44,356 nucleotides of DNA from Veillonella sp. (GCA_018367495.1 JAGZGB010000004.1:1-44356), one strand, 5' to 3'. Shown: positions 33,154 through 41,092, numbered from the stretch's first letter. Program-made: numbers and translations. Notes: generated by a model from the sequence alone, not told the origin.

Positions 33154-33861
33154 ATGGGACGACAAGATTCAAAAGATAAATACAAATTGTCCGCTGTGGA
33201 TTCTATTGAAAGATTACCGCTAAGCGAACAAGTTTATTTAACCTTGAAAACAGCTATCTTAACAGGCGAGTTGATGCCTCAAGAAAAGCTTAATGAGGTT
33301 AAAATAGCAGAACAATTACAAGTGAGTGCTACACCTGTACGTGAGGCATTCCGTAAATTGGCGAAAGATAATCTCGTAGTTATTGTCCCTTGGAAGGGTG
33401 TTACGGTAAAAGCTGATACGCCTGAAGAAATTATTGCCTTGTACCAAGTGCGTGAAGTAATGGAAGGTCTTGGGGCAAGATTGTGTGCACGTAATGCTAC
33501 GGATGAGCAAATTAAAGAGTTAAGAGATATTTGTAAAGAAATGCATCAAATTGAAGATGCTACAGAACGTGTTGAAGTCAACAGTCGTTTCCATACAATG
33601 ATTGCTCACTACTCTGGTAATGAACGTGTGGTAGAATATCTTGCTAGTTTTCGCGAACGTGTTAACCGTGATATGTATATCAGTTCTTTTAATGCTGTAC
33701 GTACTCATGATTGTGACGATGAACATGATCACATTGTGGATGCCATTGAAAGCCATGATGAAGTGGCTGCAGAAACAGCTATGCGTCAGCATATCACTAA
33801 TGCATTTATCTTTAAAAAAGCAAATGCTGAAGTACAACATAAAAAACTTAATGAAGTATAA
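33154..33861 (+). CDS. GntR family transcriptional regulator (FadR/FCD subfamily)
   Basis: 235 residues. The winged helix at about 18-85 has LSEQVYLTLKTAILTGELMP and the recognition segment KIAEQLQVSATPVREAFRKL, classic for GntR. The FCD ligand-binding domain (about 92-225) contains YQVREVMEGLGARLCARNAT and NSRFHTMIAHYSGNERVVEY; histidines in SRFHTM, EHDHIV and MRQHIT fit the metal/ligand site of FCD domains. It likely senses a small organic acid or similar metabolite. Its targets are not apparent from the neighbours: the flanking genes point away or converge. The strong consensus promoter suggests that it is either well expressed or held down by autorepression. ATG 33154 follows TTAGGGGATATTA. 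Confidence 0.9.
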   Translation: MGRQDSKDKYKLSAVDSIERLPLSEQVYLTLKTAILTGELMPQEKLNEVKIAEQLQVSATPVREAFRKLAKDNLVVIVPWKGVTVKADTPEEIIALYQVREVMEGLGARLCARNATDEQIKELRDICKEMHQIEDATERVEVNSRFHTMIAHYSGNERVVEYLASFRERVNRDMYISSFNAVRTHDCDDEHDHIVDAIESHDEVAAETAMRQHITNAFIFKKANAEVQHKKLNEV

Positions 33862-33887
33862 TGCCTATTATGGGCATGTTATAAAAT

Positions 33888-33914
33888 AGCCCCGCTCTTG
33901 GCGGGGTTGTTTTA
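33888..33914. terminator. Terminator between the GntR- and XRE-type genes
   Basis: CCCCGC (33890-33895) pairs with GCGGGG (33901-33906) with flanking A-T pairs and TTGTTTT after it. The opposite side is A+T-rich, so it may serve both converging genes. Confidence 0.75.
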
Positions 33915-33926
33915 CATTCCGTGAAG

Positions 33927-34316
33927 TTAATTCATTTTTGAATCAGCTTTAGGGCATGCTGTATTCCGTGTATGATTTAGAAACTCCAAACGCTTATAGT
34001 GCGATGTAAGGTGGGCATTACAGTTTTTGTAATCTACAATACGTAGTCTCACTAATTGCCCTACGTTAATTTGAAAGGCTTGAGCAATTTTAAAGAGAAT
34101 TTCTAAGGACATGCCAGAGATACCTGTACCACATTCTAACTTGCTCAAGTAACTACGGCTTATACCTATATGGTGTGCTAGCTCGTGTTGCGACATATTG
34201 AGCGATATGCGGATATTGGCAATTTTATGCCCTAAGCAGACATATTGATGCTGTAAAAAGGGATCTTCATAAGTATTGATCCGTAGTTCAGTTAGTGATG
34301 TTGATGCGGATTTCAT
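33927..34316 (-). CDS. XRE/Cro family helix-turn-helix regulator
   Basis: 129 residues. The HTH_3 domain occupies about 29-88: GHKIANIRISLNMSQHELAH, then HIGISRSYLSKLECG as turn and recognition helix, and LEILFKIAQAFQINVGQLV to close. About 28 residues precede it and about 40 basic, polar residues follow, with two cysteines (CNAHL, TACPK) and no recognised effector domain. It is a small, probably dimeric repressor. Targets are unknown; it diverges from fluC with a 152-bp gap, so fluC or itself are candidates. ATG 34316 (reverse) follows GGAATCCCT, a weak ribosome site. Confidence 0.85.
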   Translation of the reverse strand: MKSASTSLTELRINTYEDPFLQHQYVCLGHKIANIRISLNMSQHELAHHIGISRSYLSKLECGTGISGMSLEILFKIAQAFQINVGQLVRLRIVDYKNCNAHLTSHYKRLEFLNHTRNTACPKADSKMN

Positions 34317-34468
34317 AGGGATTCCTTTCTTTTCCCTGCTCTCTAAATATAGTATACTGAGACTGTCGACAATTGACTAATATATATAATTAGATAATTA
34401 TAGGATATTCTAGATAATTACACGAATTGTGAAAATCGTAGGATACTACTGTAAGTATAGGAGGGAAT

Positions 34469-34849
34469 ATGGAAAAATACATAGCAGTTGCCCTCGGTGG
34501 AGCTATTGGTGCTTTATGTCGTATGGCAATGGGAGAATGGGTTATGACAAAGGTGAGCTCCTTTCCGTACGGCACAATCGTAGTAAACCTCATCGGTTGC
34601 TTTATTATTGGCCTTGTGTTAGGTTTATATATTCAGAAGCCAGATTTGCCACAATGGGCAAGATTTTTCCTCGTTGTAGGCGGTCTAGGTGCTTTTACAA
34701 CATTTTCTACCTTTGCCTTTGAAATGTTACAACTCATGATGACGGAGTCTTATGTACAGGCTTTTTTCTATGGCTCTGTACAAGTTGTAGGAGGCTTAAT
34801 CCTTTGCTGGATTGGTGTACTACTTGCGCGTATACTCGGTGCAATCTGA
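34469..34849 (+). CDS. fluC: Fluoride ion channel FluC (CrcB)
   Basis: 126 residues with four membrane helices, the normal size. ALGGAIGALCRMAMGEW is the N-terminal GG...G.xR signature. GTIVVNLIGCFIIGLVLG carries the pore asparagine. GGLGAFTTFSTFAFE has the conserved G-x-T-T-F-S-T-F phenylalanine/threonine track and the Na+ site region. FluC works as a dual-topology dimer that lets toxic fluoride leave the cell. I do not see the fluoride riboswitch core in the 152 bp upstream. ATG 34469 follows TAGGAGGGAAT. A single gene; the molybdopterin-type gene starts 101 bp later, probably with its own promoter. Confidence 0.94.
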   Translation: MEKYIAVALGGAIGALCRMAMGEWVMTKVSSFPYGTIVVNLIGCFIIGLVLGLYIQKPDLPQWARFFLVVGGLGAFTTFSTFAFEMLQLMMTESYVQAFFYGSVQVVGGLILCWIGVLLARILGAI

Positions 34850-34950
34850 TCTTAGTAAATAAGGTGACTTGAGTTACAGCATAAATACATCTATTTTTAT
34901 ATGATTATTTGGTAAGATACATAGAATTCTAGATTATAAAGGGAGATATT

Positions 34951-35931
34951 ATGAAATCCATTAGAACACAAGATGCCGTAGGACATGCATTAATTCATGA
35001 TTTAGTGCGTATTGTCATCGGAGAGGTGAAAGATACGCCATTCCGTCGTGGCCATGTTATTACGGAAGAGGATATTCCGAAATTACTAGACCTTGGTAAA
35101 GAGCATATCTTTGTGATGGAACCTGAAGATGAAGGATTCTTGCACGAAGAGGATGTGGCACGTGCTTTGTACAATATGGCAGGTGGCGAAAATATGCACG
35201 ATGGACCTATGGCGCAAGGTAAAATCGAAGCTACTGCGGACGTAGACGGTCTCTTTAAAGTTGATGTAGATCGCTTACATGCTATTAATAGTATTGGCGA
35301 GCTTACTATCGTAACGAGATTTAATAATACACCGGTGAAAGTAGGCGATAAATTAGCAGGCATGCGTTGTATTCCATTGTTATTAGAGGAACAACAAGTG
35401 GAGGATGCAAAGAAAATTGCTAATGGCAAGCCTTTACTTAATGTAAAACCATTCGTACGCAAAACAATGGGCATTGTTACTACCGGATCCGAAGTATTTG
35501 AAGGCCGTATTAAAGATGCTTTCACCTCTATTATTGAAGAACGATGCGCAGAATTTGGCGTCACAAAAGTGGCTCATGAAATCGTAACGGATAATACGGA
35601 CGATATCGTGGCGGCTATCGACAAGGTAAAAGCAGCTGGTGCTGATATTATTTTTTGTACCGGCGGCATGAGCGTTGATCCTGACGATTTAACACCAGGA
35701 GCCATTAAACGTTATGCAGATCGTATAGTTACCTATGGTTTGCCTGTATTACCAGGTTCCATGGTGTGTATTGCGTACTGTGCAGATGGTACACCAATTC
35801 TTGGCGTTCCAGGTGGCGTATTGTTTAGTAAACCTACAGCCTTTGATGAAATCTTGCCACGTCTTGTAGCGGATGATGAAATTACTAAAGAAGACTGCAT
35901 TCGCATGGGGCATGGTGGTTTTTTAGGATAA
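34951..35931 (+). CDS. Molybdopterin-binding domain protein (MoaB/Mog-like fold)
   Basis: 326 residues. The N-terminal half (1-165) starts IRTQDAVGHALIHDLVRIVI and resembles the early part of MoeA. The second half is a MoCF-binding domain: GIVTTGSEVFEGRIKDAF (about 174-191), DIIFCTGGMSVDPDDLTPGA (about 232-251, the GG-x-S-x-x-x-D loop) and LPVLPGSM. It is shorter than MoeA (about 400) and has no clear MoeA domain IV, so it is a MoeA relative of uncertain step in molybdenum cofactor handling. No other moa/moe or molybdate transport genes are in the window. ATG 34951 follows AAAGGGAGATATT. Confidence 0.8.
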   Translation: MKSIRTQDAVGHALIHDLVRIVIGEVKDTPFRRGHVITEEDIPKLLDLGKEHIFVMEPEDEGFLHEEDVARALYNMAGGENMHDGPMAQGKIEATADVDGLFKVDVDRLHAINSIGELTIVTRFNNTPVKVGDKLAGMRCIPLLLEEQQVEDAKKIANGKPLLNVKPFVRKTMGIVTTGSEVFEGRIKDAFTSIIEERCAEFGVTKVAHEIVTDNTDDIVAAIDKVKAAGADIIFCTGGMSVDPDDLTPGAIKRYADRIVTYGLPVLPGSMVCIAYCADGTPILGVPGGVLFSKPTAFDEILPRLVADDEITKEDCIRMGHGGFLG

Positions 35932-35973
35932 TCCTTTTATAGAAGATCGAAAAACTATATAAGTCTATACAAA

Positions 35974-35999
35974 AAGCGGGTAGATATCTACCCGCTTAA
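35974..35999. terminator. Perfect palindromic bidirectional terminator
   Basis: AAGCGGGTAGAT (35974-35985) is followed directly by ATCTACCCGCTT (35986-35997), flanked by an A run before and T-rich sequence after. The converging 76-residue gene ends just downstream. Confidence 0.88.
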
Positions 36000-36020
36000 T
36001 TTGTTCGTGTAATTATTTTG

Positions 36021-36251
36021 TTAAAATGATTTTTTTCCTAGTGTAGGGTGGCTACAACGTTTTAGCGTTAGCGTATCAATCATGTGAACAGCTTCGTCCA
36101 ATGTGATATCCTCACGCTTCGTAGGTGTTTCAAGAACCGCCAACGGATGGTCAGTGCCTACCTCACCAGAGGGCAAGTAAATATACTCTTGGTTGATAGA
36201 ATCACCAAAGATATAGCCTGCTTGTAAATGTTCTTTATGAATGCGACTCAT
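36021..36251 (-). CDS. Small conserved-looking protein of 76 residues, unknown function
   Basis: A hydrophilic protein starting MSRIHKEHLQAGYIFGDSIN and containing YLPSGEVGTDHPLAVLETPT and an amphipathic helix DEAVHMIDTLTLKR. It has no signal peptide or membrane segment. I recognise no domain. It looks real: its ribosome site GTAAGGAGAGACT overlaps the stop of the metallophosphoesterase gene upstream, with 9 bp between the genes, and a terminator lies behind it. It is the last gene of a three-gene minus-strand unit. Confidence 0.65.
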   Translation of the reverse strand: MSRIHKEHLQAGYIFGDSINQEYIYLPSGEVGTDHPLAVLETPTKREDITLDEAVHMIDTLTLKRCSHPTLGKKSF

Positions 36252-36260
36252 AGTCTCTCC

Positions 36261-37097
36261 TTACATGATTTGTTTTAGTGTAAAGTCTAGATAGTCTGCA
36301 GATACTAGTTCTAGCTTAGTGGTGCCAAATTCCTTTGGAATACGTTTAAAGGAAATTTGGTCGTGTAAATGTCCAAAGATACAAGTATCTACTTTGTATT
36401 GCTCCATAAGGTCCGTGAAGCCAGAAGGGGCATTGGACTCGTTAAATGGAGGATAGTGTAATAATAAGATTTTTGTTACTGGTATGTTGTCTATATCTAT
36501 TGTTGATAGATAGGTCTTATTAGAATCTGTTGTATCAGACTTATTAAGATTTGTTGTATCAACCTTTGCTTCAGCAGTGATTTCTTCTCTTAGTATGTTT
36601 ACAGCTTTATTCATTTCTAGTAATGCTGCTTCGGTGCGCATGAGTTCTCTATCGTAAATAGACTGGTCTGTTTCTGGTGTGAAATGGGAGTCTCCAGGGC
36701 AGAGGTAGGCGCGTGTTCCACCAAAGGCAATAATGCGAGGGCCTTCTTCTGTTTGAATGAGTTCTGCTGTACCATGGCCTTGTAAAAAGGTGATAGCATC
36801 GCCCATGAGGTTGCGCATCTTGTTAGCGGAGGACCACCAGTAGTCGTGGTTACCGCGAATCATATATTTTTTGCCGGCCATGGATGCAATTTCTTGTAAA
36901 TCGCAAGCTGCTTCATCAAGGCGAAGGGCCCAACTCATGTCACCTACGAGAAAGACGATGTCATCATCTGTCACACGGGCCACCCAATCTTCTTTGATAC
37001 GGCTCCAGTGATTATCCCAGTGAGGACCAAAAATATCCATCGGCTTTGTGGGAGGATTGCCAGATAGATGGAGGTCGCCGATGGCAAATACTTTCAT
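36261..37097 (-). CDS. Metallophosphoesterase (calcineurin-like)
   Basis: 278 residues from ATG 37097 (reverse), which follows AAAGGATGTTT and gives the canonical N-terminus MKVFAIGDLHLSG; the frame is open 40 codons further but without a comparable start. Metal motifs: GDLHLSG (D-x-H), FLVGDMSWA (GD), MIRGNHDYWW (GNHD/E), a histidine in LLHYPP, and FGHLHDQ (G-H-x-H). It is cytoplasmic, and the substrate is not predictable. Residues about 180-205 are an extra linker with two near-identical 8-residue repeats (DTTNLNKS and DTTDSNKT) coded by a 24-bp tandem duplication, and probably vary between strains. The DUF4931 gene lies 55 bp upstream in the same direction. Confidence 0.88.
   Translation of the reverse strand: MKVFAIGDLHLSGNPPTKPMDIFGPHWDNHWSRIKEDWVARVTDDDIVFLVGDMSWALRLDEAACDLQEIASMAGKKYMIRGNHDYWWSSANKMRNLMGDAITFLQGHGTAELIQTEEGPRIIAFGGTRAYLCPGDSHFTPETDQSIYDRELMRTEAALLEMNKAVNILREEITAEAKVDTTNLNKSDTTDSNKTYLSTIDIDNIPVTKILLLHYPPFNESNAPSGFTDLMEQYKVDTCIFGHLHDQISFKRIPKEFGTTKLELVSADYLDFTLKQIM
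36516..36563. repeat. 24-bp imperfect tandem duplication inside the metallophosphoesterase gene
   Basis: Positions 36516-36539 (CTTATTAGAATCTGTTGTAT...) and 36540-36563 (CTTATTAAGATTTGTTGTAT...) are adjacent and differ at only a few positions. The reading frame is kept and eight residues are duplicated. Confidence 0.85.
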
Positions 37098-37152
37098 AAA
37101 CATCCTTTCAAATATATTATCAAAATTATTTAGATATAATTTGTATATTAAA

Positions 37153-37926
37153 TTATTTAGAGGCGTGGAAGTACGGCGCAATGTCTTGAATGATTTTTGC
37201 AGCTCGTTCCTCGTCACAAGTTTGAGGAATTTTGTAGCCTACGTAAAGTGGTGTTGTGACATAACGGGCTACTACTTTAATATAATCGTATCCGTCCTCA
37301 AGGTTATATATAAAATAGTTATAAGACTGACTGTAATTAGCGATGCTACGCAAAACATAACGTAGCACTTGTTGCAATCGGACGGCCACAGAACGAACGG
37401 GCGCATCTGGTTTGAATCGAATGTTGTACTCGAAGAAACCAATGATGGGTTGGGTAGACAAGGTGATGCGCACATCCTGATCTTCGTGCAAGAGCCAGCC
37501 TTCCATATTTTGAGCCGTAATATCTTCGTGGTAATCGTAATCCTCGAGGCCTATAATTTGGCTGTGAGGGTGGCGGATGGAACCGCCAGACATGTATCCG
37601 TGATTCTTGAAGAAGAGTACAGATTTAAACTCTTTACGTTGACAAGTTTCGCGCCATTTATCGAGGCCAAACTGCAAAATGCGAGCTGCTTCGTCTGGTG
37701 GTAATGTAGAAAACTCACCTTCGTCCGATTCTGTTTCGATGATAACCGTTGGCCATGTTTTATCTAATACAGGATATTTGTTCATGAGCCATATGATATG
37801 ACCTGATGTATCTAGGATATCCTTTAATTTAGAACGATCACAGAAAGGGCAGCGCACTTCTTCGTTGCGAATATTTACAGGCTTAGTACGCCCTAGTGCG
37901 ATGTTAAATCGTAGTGGTTTATTCAT
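37153..37926 (-). CDS. DUF4931 protein, GalT/HIT-like nucleotidyltransferase relative
   Basis: 257 residues. The N-terminus NIALGRTKPVNIRNEEVRCP with CPFC (about 25-28) is typical of DUF4931 and resembles the zinc-binding start of galactose-1-phosphate uridylyltransferase. HIIWLMNKYPVLDKTWPTVI and SVLFFKNHGYMSGGSIRHPH, ending HPHSQI, give the H-x-H-x-Q active-site motif of the GalT branch of the HIT superfamily. A nucleotidyl or adenylyl transfer to an unknown sugar or nucleotide is possible, but no DUF4931 activity is established. Two ATGs are adjacent (37929 and 37926, reverse). GGAAGGAGGCAC suits the second better by spacing. It is the first gene of a minus-strand unit with the metallophosphoesterase. 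Confidence 0.8.
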   Translation of the reverse strand: MNKPLRFNIALGRTKPVNIRNEEVRCPFCDRSKLKDILDTSGHIIWLMNKYPVLDKTWPTVIIETESDEGEFSTLPPDEAARILQFGLDKWRETCQRKEFKSVLFFKNHGYMSGGSIRHPHSQIIGLEDYDYHEDITAQNMEGWLLHEDQDVRITLSTQPIIGFFEYNIRFKPDAPVRSVAVRLQQVLRYVLRSIANYSQSYNYFIYNLEDGYDYIKVVARYVTTPLYVGYKIPQTCDEERAAKIIQDIAPYFHASK

Positions 37927-38043
37927 CATGTGCCTCCTTCCGTATAAGAAAATCTATACTCTTAATCATACCATAATTAGCCCATTCGTACATGAAATAA
38001 TGGTATAATAATAGGGTATTATTTTAACGTTAAAGGAGACCCT

Positions 38044-38565
38044 ATGAAACCGACGACGCTCGTATTTCCCATTGATGAACATAATCGCATATTGCTAGGT
38101 CGTAAGAAACGTGGTTTCGGGGCTGATAAATATAATGGATTTGGCGGTAAACTCGAGGCTGGTGAAAGCTTCCGAGACTGTGCTATTCGCGAATTATTCG
38201 AGGAATCTGGACTTCATGGCCGTCCGGAAGATTTAGAATGTGTGGCTGCCTTTGACTTTCAATTTCCTTTTGATGAAAGCTTAACACATGTAGGTTATGT
38301 GTACTTTTTGCGTGCTTTCACAGGCAATGTAGAGGAAACAAACGAGATGGAGCCTCATTGGCTAACAGTAGACGAAATTCCTTACGAGCACATGTGGGAT
38401 GGTGATCGCCAATGGTTGCCAATGCTGCTAGAAGGCAAGAAGTTAAAAGGTCCTATCGTATTTGGTCGAGACAACAGTACGGTAGATAAGATGGATCTGA
38501 CCACTGTGGATACCGTTCTTGAAAGCGAACACTTGGCGCGCATTGATCTGTATATTAATGGTTAA
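38044..38565 (+). CDS. Nudix hydrolase, MTH1-like (oxidised purine nucleotide diphosphatase)
   Basis: 173 residues. The Nudix box is complete: GGKLEAGESFRDCAIRELFE continuing ESGL. Before it, LLGRKKRGFGADKYNGFGGK is nearly the human MTH1 (NUDT1) sequence, including the asparagine and phenylalanine of the base pocket. Later NEMEPHWLTVDEIPYEHMWD, ending in GDRQWLPMLL, parallels MTH1's 'DEM.P.WF...IPF..MW.DD.YWFPLLL', with Asp-Gly-Asp where MTH1 has its paired aspartates. It should degrade 8-oxo-dGTP and related oxidised nucleotides. The last 25 residues extend past MTH1. ATG 38044 follows AAAGGAGACCCT. mutY starts 8 nt after the stop, so both branches of oxidised-guanine defence are together. 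Confidence 0.9.
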   Translation: MKPTTLVFPIDEHNRILLGRKKRGFGADKYNGFGGKLEAGESFRDCAIRELFEESGLHGRPEDLECVAAFDFQFPFDESLTHVGYVYFLRAFTGNVEETNEMEPHWLTVDEIPYEHMWDGDRQWLPMLLEGKKLKGPIVFGRDNSTVDKMDLTTVDTVLESEHLARIDLYING

Positions 38566-38573
38566 GAGGTAAT

Positions 38574-39671
38574 ATGACTGATAAAAAGAACCCTAAGTGG
38601 GTGCCACAGCTATTGGCGTGGTATGATGTGCATAAACGGGAATTGCCATGGCGTGATTGTGGAGACCCTTATAAGATTTGGGTGTCTGAGGTGATGAGCC
38701 AGCAGACGCGCATTGAGGCGATGAAGCCCTATTATGACAATTGGATGCGTTTATTCCCCACCTTGGAGGACCTAGCAAAGGCCTCTGAGGATGAGGTGGT
38801 TCACGCTTGGCAAGGGCTCGGTTACTATAGCCGTGCTCGTAACTTGCGCCTTGGCGTAAAGGACGTCGTGGAAAACTACGGTGGTATCGTGCCCCATGAT
38901 CGTAAGACCATGGAGTCCTTGAAGGGTGTAGGATCTTATACGGCTGGGGCCGTGCTATCCATGGCGTACAACGAACCAGAGGTAGCTGTAGACGGCAATG
39001 TGCTGCGCATTTACGCACGTTTATATCGCATCTTTGATGATATTTTGAGCACTAAAGGTAAGAAGGCCATCACTGCCATCGTAGAGGAAACATTGCCTCA
39101 TGATCGACCTGGTGATTTTAACCAAGCCTTAATGGATTTTGGCTCTGCTGTGTGCATTCCCAAAACTCCGCGCTGTGGGGAATGTCCTATTCTGAACATG
39201 TGCGAAGCATACCAACATAAGGATACGGACAAATTACCTGTGCGCATCAAGAAAACGAAGGTTGTAGAGGTGCCTCTATTTGTAGGTATCTTGCAATACG
39301 AAGACTGCTACCTATTGCATAAACGCCCGAATCGTGGGTTGTTACGGTCCATGTGGGAATTCCCTTCGGTGGAAATGGTGTCTACCTTTGACGAAGGTGA
39401 ACGAGGCCTTGAAGAATTAGTTAAGGACCTAGGTTTTGAACTAGCTTTACAACCTGTATTAGTAAAAGAAATAACACATATTTTCTCTCATCGAAAATGG
39501 TTTATGAAAGCATTTCGCGGTGATTTAACATATGCAGGAGATGCTAAGAATATAACGATCGGAGCTATCCAAAAGCAATTGCCAAAGGACTGGATGCTCA
39601 TCAAGCGTGACGAGTTCGCCGACTATGCTTGGGCAGGTCCTCATGGTAAATTGACGGAGATGGCAAAATAA
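38574..39671 (+). CDS. mutY: A/G-specific adenine glycosylase MutY
   Basis: 365 residues. The helix-hairpin-helix glycosylase domain has WVSEVMSQQTRIEAMKPYYD (catalytic glutamate in SE-V), HAWQGLGYYSRARNLR, SLKGVGSYTAGAVLSMAY (HhH) and VAVDGNVLRIYARLYRI with the catalytic aspartate. The [4Fe-4S] loop C-x6-C-x2-C-x5-C reads CIPKTPRCGECPILNMC (about 193-209). A C-terminal MutT-like domain (about 235-360, with LLHKRPNRGLLRSMWEFPSV) recognises 8-oxoG; FSHRKWFMKAF is the expected histidine-containing stretch. It removes adenine mispaired with 8-oxoG. ATG 38574 follows AAGAGGTAAT, 8 nt after the Nudix gene. Confidence 0.96.
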   Translation: MTDKKNPKWVPQLLAWYDVHKRELPWRDCGDPYKIWVSEVMSQQTRIEAMKPYYDNWMRLFPTLEDLAKASEDEVVHAWQGLGYYSRARNLRLGVKDVVENYGGIVPHDRKTMESLKGVGSYTAGAVLSMAYNEPEVAVDGNVLRIYARLYRIFDDILSTKGKKAITAIVEETLPHDRPGDFNQALMDFGSAVCIPKTPRCGECPILNMCEAYQHKDTDKLPVRIKKTKVVEVPLFVGILQYEDCYLLHKRPNRGLLRSMWEFPSVEMVSTFDEGERGLEELVKDLGFELALQPVLVKEITHIFSHRKWFMKAFRGDLTYAGDAKNITIGAIQKQLPKDWMLIKRDEFADYAWAGPHGKLTEMAK

Positions 39672-39687
39672 TTTGTAGGAGCAATGA

Positions 39688-40869
39688 ATGAGAATTCTAT
39701 TTAATATCATTTTGTCTACCATCCTCGTAATAGGATTGGTAGGATTTTGGGCGCTTTTTCTCAACTTGTGGAAGCCTAAAAAGAAATGGCCTGCTTGGGT
39801 AGGTTATCTAATTATTATCGGTGCGTGGTTCGCTGCCATCCGATACTATATACTCAATCAAGTGGATCTATATGGAACGATGTATTATCCGTTGATGAAT
39901 CTATTCCGTACTGAAAGTTACGGTTTTCTCTTTGGCTTATTCTTGGCTATTCCTGTATTCATCGTCCTAGGTTTACTATACTGGGCGGTTAATAAAATTT
40001 GGAGCAAAACGCCAGAGGAAAATAGAACGGGCCGTCGCGCCTTCTTTAGAACCGCGGCAACAGTGGTACCGTTGGCAACAATTGGTGGTTCTAGCTATGC
40101 TGCCTATGTAGGTCAACATGAGATTGAGGTCACTCATGAAAGCTTTGGTTATACGAACTTACCGCCTGGGTTAAAGGATTATAAAATCGTTCAACTCAGC
40201 GATATTCATGTAGGCCCAAGTATCGACTTAGATGATCTAGATGAGATTTTAAAACTAGCGCTCATAGAAAAGCCTAATCGGGTTGTTATCACTGGTGATT
40301 TAATCGATAAACTAGCTTGGTTGCCACAGGTCTGTGAAAGATTAACAACCTTTGCAAAACAAATTCCAGACGGTGTAGATTTCATATTAGGTAATCACGA
40401 ATACCATCACGATGTGAATAAGGTACTAGATGAACTGAAACACAATACACCGATGAATATCCTTGTGAATAGCAACATTCAAATTATGGGCGGTAAACAA
40501 CCTGTATATATTGCAGGTGTTGCGTACGACAATGATCGAGAAAAAGAAAAACGTGAAGATATGATTGATAAGGCTTTATCCGGTATTCCAGACTATGCCT
40601 TTGTTATTCTATTGGCCCATCACCCTGAATTCTTTGAAGAAGCCATTGAACGTAAAATTCCGTTGACCCTCTCTGGTCATACTCACGGTGGTCAAATCGT
40701 ATTCATGGGCATGCCGTTGGTACCAACAGGTACACCATATACAAAAGGTCGATACGTAGAAGAACAAAGCGTGTGCTATGTTAATAACGGCTCAGGACAT
40801 TGGTTCCCAATTCGTATCAACTGTCCACGAGAAATTACAGTCATTACATTCTTTGATGGAGTAGCTTAG
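39688..40869 (+). CDS. Membrane-anchored metallophosphoesterase
   Basis: 393 residues. Three or four hydrophobic helices lie in residues 1-115, then NRTGRRAFFRTAATVVPLAT (about 112-131), another hydrophobic segment with a twin-arginine look. The phosphoesterase domain (about 155-390) has VQLSDIHVGPS (D-x-H), ITGDLIDK (GD), ILGNHEYHHD (GNHE), LLAHHPEF (H) and LSGHTHGGQIVF (G-H-T-H-G-G-Q). This YkuE/YaeI-like arrangement is found in enzymes facing the cell exterior or membrane surface; some hydrolyse phospholipid head groups or UDP-sugars, and the substrate here is unknown. The twin Arg may only be a topology signal, because helices precede it. ATG 39688 follows TGTAGGAGCA, 16 nt after mutY. 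Confidence 0.85.
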   Translation: MRILFNIILSTILVIGLVGFWALFLNLWKPKKKWPAWVGYLIIIGAWFAAIRYYILNQVDLYGTMYYPLMNLFRTESYGFLFGLFLAIPVFIVLGLLYWAVNKIWSKTPEENRTGRRAFFRTAATVVPLATIGGSSYAAYVGQHEIEVTHESFGYTNLPPGLKDYKIVQLSDIHVGPSIDLDDLDEILKLALIEKPNRVVITGDLIDKLAWLPQVCERLTTFAKQIPDGVDFILGNHEYHHDVNKVLDELKHNTPMNILVNSNIQIMGGKQPVYIAGVAYDNDREKEKREDMIDKALSGIPDYAFVILLAHHPEFFEEAIERKIPLTLSGHTHGGQIVFMGMPLVPTGTPYTKGRYVEEQSVCYVNNGSGHWFPIRINCPREITVITFFDGVA

Positions 40870-40902
40870 TTTAAACGGCAATCTCACTATAGGGATACAA
40901 TC

Positions 40903-41092
40903 ATGTATAATACATCCTTTATCCATAAAATTCTTATATGTATTATTGTGCTTATGCTATTTGATATCTCTCTAATTACAAGCATTCAAGCATGATACAT
41001 TTGACGAGACCTATGAACTGCTAAATACGAAATATATGGTTTTCATCATATCCTTTGTCGTATTAATGACTATAAACCTTATAAAATATTAG
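40903..41092 (+). pseudogene. Decayed paralogue of the 100-residue membrane protein at 41652
   Basis: ATG 40903 opens MYNTSFIHKILICIIVLMLF then DISLIT before a stop at 40993-40995. In the next frame, 40976-41092 reads LQAFKHDTFDETYELLNTKY then MVFIISFVVLMTINLIKY and stops. The first piece matches the start of the 41652 protein (MYSKFFIYRVIICAIPIILM, DIALIS). The second matches its end (LMQAFKQNGFKEINNLFN, MKYVFLIVFFIVLIAIKFMRY), including identical QAFK. About 43 middle residues are missing and the frame is broken at the junction. This is therefore a relic of a duplicated gene with an internal deletion. It has no obvious ribosome site and lies just before a terminator. Otherwise 40870-41234 holds nothing coding. 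Confidence 0.75.

Noticed and set aside
34317..34468. Fluoride riboswitch upstream of fluC
   Set aside because: The gap shows only A+T-rich promoter-like sequence. I do not find the conserved core and pseudoknot of that riboswitch.
34995..35564. Antisense 189-residue frame over the molybdopterin-domain gene
   Set aside because: Serine-rich shadow frame; the plus strand carries the recognisable MoCF motifs.
37098..37217. 40-residue N-terminal extension of the metallophosphoesterase
   Set aside because: It has no ribosome site, overlaps the end of the DUF4931 gene, and the internal ATG gives the canonical MKVFAIGDLHL start.
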